Shown piece after piece: positions 30,780-36,347 of a stretch of 36,347 nt of DNA. The DNA comes from Rhodopirellula europaea 6C. Lineage in GTDB: Bacteria; Planctomycetota; Planctomycetia; Pirellulales; Pirellulaceae. Within the stretch, counting starts at the first letter, position 1. Each line of letters opens with the position of its first letter. The position numbers and the translations under genes were made by a program. The DNA lies in the NCBI RefSeq assembly GCF_000338295.1, contig NZ_ANMO01000203.1:1-36347 (forward strand), in the 5' to 3' direction. Below the pieces are notes generated by a model. It saw nothing but the letters and a program-made list of their open reading frames with translations, was not told the origin of the DNA and made no database searches.

Positions 30780-31306
30780 ATGAAGACTCCTCCAGTTACG
30801 AAACCTTCGTACGTTTGCTGATTGAGGAAGAGTCAGCCGTAAGAGCGTACGTACGCCGCCTCGTGCCGACGTGGCACGATGTGGAGGAGGTCGTCCAACA
30901 AACCAGTTTGATTGCCTGGAAAAAGTTCGATGAACTGGACGACATCGATCGTTTTGGTGGTTGGCTGATGATGATCGCTCGATTTGAGTCGTTGAAATAT
31001 CGACGTTCGCTGGCACGCAGCCCTCTGGTGTTTTCCGACAAACTCACGGAACAGTTAGCCGATGCAACCGGCACCATTGCTGCAGGAGACGCCGATCGAC
31101 AACAAGCTCTGGAACGTTGCCTGCAGAAGCTCGACCAAGCGAAACGGGACTTGATCCTAAAGGTACACAAACCGGGTGTCACTGTTCGCGAGTACGCCCA
31201 ACAGAACGATCGCCCCGAACAGGCCGTTTACAAATCCGTGCAACGGCTACGTCAACAATTGTTGAGGTGCATCAAACAAACGCTTGCAGACCAGGGATTG
31301 TCATGA
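30776..31306 (+). CDS. ECF sigma factor, planctomycete type
   Basis: The 176-residue protein is an extracytoplasmic-function sigma-70 factor. Region 2 includes VRAYVRRLVPTWHDVEEVVQQ and SLIAWKKFDELDDIDRFGGWL, a pattern of the Rhodopirellula/Verrucomicrobium-type sigma family (TIGR02989). The Region 2.3/2.4 end is FESLKYRR. Region 4 (residues 108-170) has ALERCLQKLDQAKRDLI, a YAQQNDRPEQAVYKSVQRLRQQL helix-turn-helix. It starts inside the esterase stop and overlaps the next gene (ATGA at 31303). It is expected to be controlled by the linked membrane-bound FecR/LamG protein. Target promoters are not identifiable here. Confidence 0.92.
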   Translation: MNEDSSSYETFVRLLIEEESAVRAYVRRLVPTWHDVEEVVQQTSLIAWKKFDELDDIDRFGGWLMMIARFESLKYRRSLARSPLVFSDKLTEQLADATGTIAAGDADRQQALERCLQKLDQAKRDLILKVHKPGVTVREYAQQNDRPEQAVYKSVQRLRQQLLRCIKQTLADQGLS

Positions 31307-32958
31307 ACGACCTACGATTCACGGAACTTGTCTCGGCTTGGCTCGATGGTTCGCTCAGTGAGACCGAGTCGGCGGAACTTCAGACAGCGCTGGAAAACTC
31401 CGCTGATCGACGCAGTGATTTTGTCGACGTGTGTGGTTTGGATGCCGACTTGCGATTGATGAGTGATGTACCGTGCCAACACGAAATGCAAGCGAATGCG
31501 TGTAACGATCGGCCTGTTGTTCACTCGCTTGCGATCCGTGCTTGTAAGTGGGGGCTCCTGGCAGCTACTTCCGCTGTCTTATTGTTCGCAATCGGCTACG
31601 GCATCGGACGCGACCGCAACAGCGATGCGACACAACATCTTGCGATGTCAGAGCCAGCATCCACCCCGCAGGACGAGACTGTCGAATCGGGCTGTGCGGT
31701 GCTGTCCCGTGTTGTGGACGCGAAATTCCCCGGTGACACGCAGTATGAGGAAGGTGACTCTTTGCAACCGGGGCAGTTCAAGCTGCTTTCAGGGGCGGTG
31801 CAAATCGACTTCTTCAGCGGTGCGACCATGCTCATCGACGACGCGGCAAATGTGAACTTGATTAGTTCCTGGGAAGCGGAGTGTGCTCACGGAAAAATCA
31901 CCATGCGTGTGCCTCCTCCTGCGATTGGTTTCCGCCTGAATCTGCCTGAAATGAAAATCGTCGATCTTGGAACCGAGTTCGCTGTCGAGGTCGACGGCGA
32001 CGATTCATCTCTGCACGTCTTCGAGGGCGAAGTGGAGGCACATGTCCCGGGCTCCCAAATGCAAGTCATCCGTGAAGGCAGTAGTCTCAAAAAGTCCACG
32101 GACAGCAGCGTCGTTGCGGGCGTCTCCACGCCAGCCAACTTTCCGAGTGTGGAAGAGTTTGAACGTCGCAGGGAAGAGTACTATCAACAAAAAACGAAAC
32201 AGTGGCGTGAGGCGATGAACAAAGTGCGTTCACATGAGCGCATCATTGGCTGTTATCAGTTCAGACGCTGGCCAGACAAGAAATGGGATCGGCTGGTCAA
32301 CAACTTTGCGATCCCCAAGCGTCGCTATAGCCACGGATCGGCAGTCGGTGCACGTTGGGTCGAAGGACGCTGGCCCGGTAAGCCGGCACTCGAATTCAAA
32401 AGCCCAGGTGATCGTGTCCGCATCAATTTGAAGAGAACTAAGTACCAGGGATTAACGATGGCGGCGTGGATTCGGGTTGACGGACTGGACCGCAAGTACA
32501 ACGCGTTGTTAATGTCGGATGGTTATGAAGACGGTGAACCACACTGGCAAATTGATCAATCGGGACGTCTGATGTTCTCGGTCAGCTACGATCGCTCCTC
32601 GCCTCCTGGAGGAAGAACAGACAACGGGAATCGCCAGAGTAAGGTTTTCTATTCACCACCTCTGTTTGGCGCAAGCGACAGACGCTGGCATCACGTCGCG
32701 GTGACTTTCGATGCAAGGACCAGCGAAGCCGTGCAGTATTTTGACGGTAAAGAAGTAAGCCGTGAAGGCAGCGATCATCATCATGAGGGTCGCAGCGTAA
32801 CATTCGGAACGTGTGAAATCGGCAACTGGGGGTTGCCCCTGGAGGGTGTACCATTCCCCATCAGAAACTTGAACGGACGCGTCGATGAGTTTTTGATCTA
32901 TCAAGAACCACTGTCGGGCGATGAGATTGCAGCCTTGTATGAGCTTGGATCGCAATAG
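31303..32958 (+). CDS. FecR-like membrane protein with LamG domain (anti-sigma partner)
   Basis: ATG 31303 overlaps the sigma-factor stop (ATGA); the longer frame from 31117 is antisense-like inside the sigma gene. The 551-residue protein has an N-terminal cytosolic anti-sigma-like segment (FTELVSAWLDGSLSETESAEL), one transmembrane helix at about 83-102, a FecR-type beta domain (LLSGAVQIDFFSGATMLIDDAANVNLI...VDLGTEFAVEV, residues about 160-260), a short coiled region, and a C-terminal LamG/concanavalin-like domain (about 380-545: WHHVAVTFDARTSEAVQYFDG, NGRVDEFLIYQEPLSGDEI). The outside LamG part would sense a ligand or sugar and control the sigma factor. This sigma/FecR/LamG pairing is typical of planctomycete sensory systems. 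Confidence 0.9.
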   Translation: MNDLRFTELVSAWLDGSLSETESAELQTALENSADRRSDFVDVCGLDADLRLMSDVPCQHEMQANACNDRPVVHSLAIRACKWGLLAATSAVLLFAIGYGIGRDRNSDATQHLAMSEPASTPQDETVESGCAVLSRVVDAKFPGDTQYEEGDSLQPGQFKLLSGAVQIDFFSGATMLIDDAANVNLISSWEAECAHGKITMRVPPPAIGFRLNLPEMKIVDLGTEFAVEVDGDDSSLHVFEGEVEAHVPGSQMQVIREGSSLKKSTDSSVVAGVSTPANFPSVEEFERRREEYYQQKTKQWREAMNKVRSHERIIGCYQFRRWPDKKWDRLVNNFAIPKRRYSHGSAVGARWVEGRWPGKPALEFKSPGDRVRINLKRTKYQGLTMAAWIRVDGLDRKYNALLMSDGYEDGEPHWQIDQSGRLMFSVSYDRSSPPGGRTDNGNRQSKVFYSPPLFGASDRRWHHVAVTFDARTSEAVQYFDGKEVSREGSDHHHEGRSVTFGTCEIGNWGLPLEGVPFPIRNLNGRVDEFLIYQEPLSGDEIAALYELGSQ

Positions 32959-33055
32959 TGGAAAAGGGCATCCAAATCGTGGCTTTGAGACCTCGTGCTC
33001 CATTAATCTGCAGACATCCGCGACATAGCCGATCTTCTCCGACCAGCAGGACAGG

Positions 33056-33514
33056 ATGCGGCGCACGACCATTGCCGCCGCGGCAGAGATCCTAAACGAG
33101 CTCGCCGCGGAAATGGAAGCGAAAGCCGCAGCGAGCAGCGAGCAAATGCCGACGGCAACCCCAAGGTATCGCCGGCCGAATTCGACCAAGACACAATTGC
33201 CCTCAACCTCGAGCGACAACCTCGCCGGCACCGACGTTGGCAACCAATCGAACGAGTCGGTCACTGGCAAGTTTGAATCTTACGGGCTGAACATCAGCGG
33301 CGGTGTTCAAAAACTCGATCCGATTGGTCTCGATGTACCCGCTGAAAAGCGGACGCAAGAACCTCGCGAAGAAGGCCCAGAAGTCATCGTCGCACCTAAA
33401 CTGCTCATCGACGACCAACTCGAAGATTCAATCGCCCAGCAAGATCCAGAACCAGAAGCGATCGCCGATACCGATCTGCAAAACATCAACGCTCGCCTCA
33501 TCGCCGTCGGTTAA
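33056..33514 (+). CDS. Doubtful ORF, unknown (152 aa)
   Basis: The frame begins with ATG 33056 and is Ala/Glu-rich at the start (AAEILNELAAEMEAKAAAS), followed by a long low-complexity, acidic and Pro/Gln-rich part. A basic cluster PRYRRPNS lies in the middle. No signal peptide, membrane helix or known motif is visible. It may be a remnant of a gene of which another frame holds a further piece (33522-33678 reads ESVERSSLGLSEDVQRAF). Listed with low confidence; nothing else convincing occupies 32959-33678. Confidence 0.3.
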   Translation: MRRTTIAAAAEILNELAAEMEAKAAASSEQMPTATPRYRRPNSTKTQLPSTSSDNLAGTDVGNQSNESVTGKFESYGLNISGGVQKLDPIGLDVPAEKRTQEPREEGPEVIVAPKLLIDDQLEDSIAQQDPEPEAIADTDLQNINARLIAVG

Positions 33515-33678
33515 CACTTGATGAAGTCCAATGAACTCGTCGCCAGTGGAACCGGAAACTCTAGTGAATCCGTTGAACGGTCCAGCCTCGGACTCAGCGA
33601 AGACGTTCAACGAGCCTTCGTGGACCTGCGAAAGACACACCCAAGCTCGCCGAGCGATCCACCAACGACGGCTGGTGA

Positions 33679-34560
33679 TTAGCTGATATCGACGGCCGCT
33701 TCTCTGACCAACCCCGAAAATGCTTCAGATGCGCGGCTCTCACCCAGCGAATTGCGACGAATCAAGCAGACAGATCGCTTGATGATCGGACGCTCGATGC
33801 GAACGGCGTGCAGCTTTCGTTTTGACAAGGCAAGGTGCGGAAGGATGGTTGCCGGACCGCCCGATTCGACAACGCCGAGACAACCCTCCACCGAGGTCAT
33901 CTCGATTGCAACCGTTGGGATCACGCTCGCCTCCAAGAACGCCGCGTCAACCATCCTTCGCGTGCAATAGTCACGGGTCAAAAGACAGAGAGGCGTCTCG
34001 TTCAAATCGACGACCCTCACCTTCTTTCGATTCGCAAAGGCGTGCCGTTTGTCAACGATCAATACGAATTGTTCATCGAACAACACTTCGTGAGACAGGG
34101 TTCGCTGGCCGACCGGTTCGAAGGAAACGGCGAGGTCCAGTGATCCATCGTGCAAACCCGATTCAATCTGAGAAGCCGACAATTCCGCTACCCGGACTTC
34201 GACCGCCGGAAAGTCTCGGCTGAACTGGGAAACCACCTTCGGTATTAAATAGGCACCGACGGTTTGCACCACACCCACGCGGAGCCGACCACGCAATAGC
34301 TCGTCAAATTCGTCGACCGCTGCTTGGCCCTCATCGAGGACGTTCAGTGCTTTTCTGGCGTACTGGAAAAACACGCTTCCCTCGCCAGTCAATCGAATGC
34401 CTCGACCGGCCCGCTCGAACAGGTCGCAGCCGAGTTCTTTTTCGAGGTCCTTCATTTGCTGCGACAAGGTCGGTTGAGAGACGAACAGTTCTTCCGCGGC
34501 CGCACGAAAACTGGCGTGTTCTGCGATGGCAATGAAGTAACGGAGGTGACGAAGTTCCAT
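33679..34560 (-). CDS. LysR-family transcriptional regulator (CynR/OxyR-like subgroup)
   Basis: The 293-residue protein has the classic LysR winged helix-turn-helix (MELRHLRYFIAIAEHASFRAAAEELFVSQPTLSQQMKDLEKELG, here residues 1-45) and a type-2 periplasmic-binding-like effector domain (RLRVGVVQTVGAYLIPKVVSQF onward). The signature CGP-type loop with Cys near CLLTRDYCTRR contains a pair of Cys (Cys196 and Cys202 by eye), so thiol sensing is possible but not shown. It is divergent from a CxxC thioredoxin-like gene. A perfect palindrome of LysR type lies 10 nt upstream of its start (34570-34586), consistent with autoregulation and control of the neighbour. Confidence 0.92.
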   Translation of the reverse strand: MELRHLRYFIAIAEHASFRAAAEELFVSQPTLSQQMKDLEKELGCDLFERAGRGIRLTGEGSVFFQYARKALNVLDEGQAAVDEFDELLRGRLRVGVVQTVGAYLIPKVVSQFSRDFPAVEVRVAELSASQIESGLHDGSLDLAVSFEPVGQRTLSHEVLFDEQFVLIVDKRHAFANRKKVRVVDLNETPLCLLTRDYCTRRMVDAAFLEASVIPTVAIEMTSVEGCLGVVESGGPATILPHLALSKRKLHAVRIERPIIKRSVCLIRRNSLGESRASEAFSGLVREAAVDIS

Positions 34561-34569
34561 GGTGTGTCC

Positions 34570-34586
34570 GATAGCCCATGGCTATC
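34570..34586. promoter_or_regulatory. Candidate LysR/OxyR-type operator
   Basis: GATAGCCCATGGCTATC is a perfect palindrome with 7-bp arms and a 3-bp centre. It contains T-N11-A and the pattern ATAG-N7-CTAT known from OxyR/LysR-type boxes. It lies between the divergent lysR and thioredoxin-like genes, 10 nt before the lysR ATG, where binding could control both. Confidence 0.6.
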
Positions 34587-34723
34587 AGTCCCTTCGGAAA
34601 GAAGTATTGGACGCATGTTTCCAGTGTACCTAGATTTGTGCGGGTCGCGACAATTTCTGTTTGCGATGGAAGGTGAATCACTTCGCCTTCTTCTTCGAAC
34701 CATCTCTTGAAAGGTGCATCACC

Positions 34724-34951
34724 ATGTCCAAAGCCGTCTTCTATCACGCTGGATGTCCCGTCTGTGTCTCCGCCGAACAAACTGTCGCAGACTCGCTGAA
34801 GGGCGATGTCGAAAAAGTGCATTTGGGCGAGCAGTCCGGTCGAGTCGCAGAAGCCGAAGCCGCGGGCGTCAAGTCCGTTCCGGCTCTTGTCATCAACGGG
34901 CAGCCGTTTCACATCAACCACGGTGCGGACCTGTCGGCTCTGAAGAGCTGA
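34724..34951 (+). CDS. Small thioredoxin/glutaredoxin-like protein (CPVC)
   Basis: ATG 34724 is chosen over the longer frame from 34661 because it gives a compact 75-residue thioredoxin-fold protein: beta strand KAVFYHAG, active-site CPVC (Cys11, Cys14), helix CVSAEQTVADSL, and a cis-Pro segment KSVPALVING as in thioredoxins. Such small proteins serve as thiol-disulfide carriers, perhaps in copper, sulfur or peroxide metabolism. It is divergently arranged with the LysR regulator and preceded by GAAAGG (34707-34712) as an SD candidate. It ends before a 276-bp spacer. The regulator and palindrome suggest redox-responsive expression. Confidence 0.85.
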   Translation: MSKAVFYHAGCPVCVSAEQTVADSLKGDVEKVHLGEQSGRVAEAEAAGVKSVPALVINGQPFHINHGADLSALKS

Positions 34952-35227
34952 TCAAAGGTCTCGGGTCGACGAACCGTCCAAGGGCGTCGCCGGAAAATTC
35001 TGGCACGTCCTTGCCCCGCATTCATCCACGGAAGAACCCAACCATGTCGCCACGCACATTCTTCCCCGTGCTGGCTTCCAGCTCTACTCACGACGACGGT
35101 ACCCGACGCACCTATCGCCGGCGTTTCGTCGCCTTAGCGATAGCGGTCGAGACTTTCGACATACTCAGTGGCGACCGAGACTATTGGCGACTTCGCTACC
35201 TCAGATCGTTAGGCCGCGTGAGTCACG
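34952..35227. other. Short intergenic stretch
   Basis: A 276-bp spacer between convergent genes. A plus frame (34714-35385) runs through it but is antisense to the oxidoreductase at its end and has no motif. No terminator with a T-run is evident. Confidence 0.35.
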
Positions 35228-36346
35228 CTACTCGTTCAATCGAACCGCTCGGCCGTCGCGGATGGATTGGGCCATTGCGGCCAACACTCGCATGTCGGCT
35301 AGACCTTCTTCCCCCGGCGTTCGCGGCTTTCGATCCTCCAAGATATCTCGTGAGAAATGATCCATCTCCGACGCGAAATGATTGACCTCGGCGATCTCGT
35401 GATGGGTCACCACCGAATGCGAATCCGCATGGCTCTTTTGATGTGTCATCAATCGCTGGCCGTTGTAGCTGAATGCCGGCGTCAGCTCGATCAAACCATC
35501 GGTACATGCGACGCGGTAGAAGTCATTGCGATGAGCGCCGAATCCGCAACTGATGTTGGCCAGAACGCCGGAGGGAAACCGCAGCACGCAAGAAACGCTT
35601 TCGGGCACTTCGCGAAACCGTGGATCGTCGGTGGGCTGGTGTGCTTGAGCAAACGCCTCAACAGGTTCTTCGCCGGTGACATAACGAGCCGCGTTGATCG
35701 GATAGACGCCCACATCGCCGACCGGCCCGCCACCTAGTTCCGCGGCCAATCGAATGTTGGGGGCTTCGACGTTGATACTGAAACTACCGTCGAACGTCTT
35801 GATCTCACCAAACCGTTTTTCATCGCACATCTGCATGACTTTGCGATTCAGTGGTTCGTAGTGCAGCCGGTAGGCGATCATCAACTTGCGTTTTGCCTCC
35901 TCGGCCGCGGAAATCATTCGCTGACACTCTTCGATGGACACCGCCATCGGCTTTTCGCACAGCACATGCTTCCCTGCCCGCAACGCGCGGACTGTGAACT
36001 CGGCGTGCATTGAATTTGGCAAGACGATGTAGACGACATCAATGCGGTCGTCTTCTAAGATCGTGTCGAAATTCTCGTAGTTGTAGATCGCGTTCTTTTC
36101 GATTCCGTAGGCTTCCGCAACGGTCTTTGCCTTGTCGGGATGGCCGCTCACCAGAGCGGTTGGCTCCGACAGATCGCACTGCCCGAAAGCGGGCATGATC
36201 TGCCCCAGAGCGAGTTGGCCGAGACCAACGACGGCCCAGCCAATTTTCTTCTTTGGCACCTTTGGCAATTTCAAATTCGGCGGCTGGTCGTTTGGCGGAG
36301 CGAGTGGCACTTGGTCGCCCGACTTGTTCAATGAGCTGCCGCCGAC
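35228..36346 (-). CDS. Gfo/Idh/MocA-family oxidoreductase (GFOR-like), N-terminus beyond the window
   Basis: The frame is open to the window end; TTG 36331 is only a placeholder start, since codons continue upstream (VGGSS before LNKSG), perhaps from a Tat signal peptide as in GFOR-like enzymes. The Rossmann domain begins IGWAVVGLGQLALGQIMPAF with the G-x-G-x-x-A-type NAD(P) fingerprint, followed by LPNSMHAEFTVRAL and CEKPMAVS, which carries the conserved EKP. The C-terminal half has GGGPVGDVGVYPINAARYV, close to the GFOR substrate motif. These enzymes oxidise or reduce sugars, often periplasmic in planctomycetes. About 370 residues are present, close to full length apart from the signal. Substrate unknown. 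Confidence 0.9.
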   Translation of the reverse strand, partial: VGGSSLNKSGDQVPLAPPNDQPPNLKLPKVPKKKIGWAVVGLGQLALGQIMPAFGQCDLSEPTALVSGHPDKAKTVAEAYGIEKNAIYNYENFDTILEDDRIDVVYIVLPNSMHAEFTVRALRAGKHVLCEKPMAVSIEECQRMISAAEEAKRKLMIAYRLHYEPLNRKVMQMCDEKRFGEIKTFDGSFSINVEAPNIRLAAELGGGPVGDVGVYPINAARYVTGEEPVEAFAQAHQPTDDPRFREVPESVSCVLRFPSGVLANISCGFGAHRNDFYRVACTDGLIELTPAFSYNGQRLMTHQKSHADSHSVVTHHEIAEVNHFASEMDHFSRDILEDRKPRTPGEEGLADMRVLAAMAQSIRDGRAVRLNE

Positions 36347-36347
36347 C

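Noticed and set aside
32653-33270. Minus-strand frame with a hydrophobic segment
   Set aside because: Half of it is antisense to the conserved LamG domain; the hydrophobic stretch comes from the antisense of Ala/Glu-rich codons.
34714-35385. Plus-strand frame of 223 codons
   Set aside because: It overlaps the thioredoxin-like gene in another frame and then runs antisense to the oxidoreductase; Arg/Ser-rich without motif.

Overview
The window looks like a chromosomal segment of a planctomycete, most likely of the Rhodopirellula/Pirellulaceae type. The evidence is the set of families present: a DUF1559 protein with a prepilin-type N-terminus, a DUF1552 protein beside a DUF1587/DUF1592/DUF1595 cytochrome protein, a planctomycete-type ECF sigma factor translationally coupled to a FecR/LamG anti-sigma-like protein, and a GFOR-like Gfo/Idh/MocA oxidoreductase. 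No rRNA, tRNA or CRISPR array was seen.

Layout. 1-3.7 kb (+): lipoprotein, ArsP/YraQ-like permease, DUF1559 protein, small lipoprotein. 3.7-6.3 kb: degenerate DNA with the right end of an IS3-family element and two tandem paralogous genes of unknown function on the minus strand. 6.3-8.8 kb: CPA1-type Na+/H+ antiporter, an HNH-like protein lacking the first histidine, and weak small ORFs. 8.8-20.1 kb: a copper/heavy-metal resistance locus (CsoR repressor, DUF305 protein, triple TRASH/YHS-like metal-trap protein, CusA and CusB RND efflux, metal-binding lipoprotein, Cys-rich secreted protein, TolC-like CusC). 20.9-22.7 kb: secreted protein and an aldonolactone-oxidase-like FAD enzyme. 23-25.8 kb (-): membrane protein and membrane-anchored beta-propeller protein. 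25.8-26.7 kb: IS630-like transposase remnant. 26.8-33 kb (+): tightly packed operon of DUF1552, cytochrome/DUF1592, esterase, ECF sigma and FecR/LamG genes. 33.7-35 kb: divergent LysR regulator and small thioredoxin-like protein. 35.2 kb to the end (-): Gfo/Idh/MocA oxidoreductase, cut by the window edge.

The most striking observation is inside the metal locus. Four genes are broken or altered at two pairs of breakpoints, and undoing two nested inversions repairs all of them in frame. The outer segment is 10827-15809 and the inner one about 11970-15538, with a 4-bp inverted GCAT/ATGC at the inner ends. Reversing the outer one joins the N-terminal 516 residues of CusB to its C-terminal domain (now on the opposite strand 5 kb away), and joins an orphan SD/ATG/signal peptide at 15754 to the triple-TRASH protein, which now lacks a start. 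Reversing the inner one restores the last 47 residues of CusA and gives it an SD sequence, and gives the neighbouring four-helix-bundle gene a stop codon overlapping the cusA start. The repaired order on the minus strand is: Cys-rich protein, metal lipoprotein, cusB, four-helix protein, cusA, triple-TRASH protein, DUF305 protein. cusC is divergent, with a CsoR-like operator candidate between.

The same locus, and as far as I can see no other part of the window, is filled with GGAGTGAA/GGGAGT-type repeats, several with inverted arms. They flank the four-helix (23S rRNA intervening sequence protein/Avd-like) gene, lie between genes, and are inserted in frame three times in cusA. I suggest the four-helix gene and the repeats form a mobile or expanding repeat system that may have promoted the inversions. 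Whether the inversions are present in the living population (fixed or switching) or are an assembly error cannot be decided from sequence alone.
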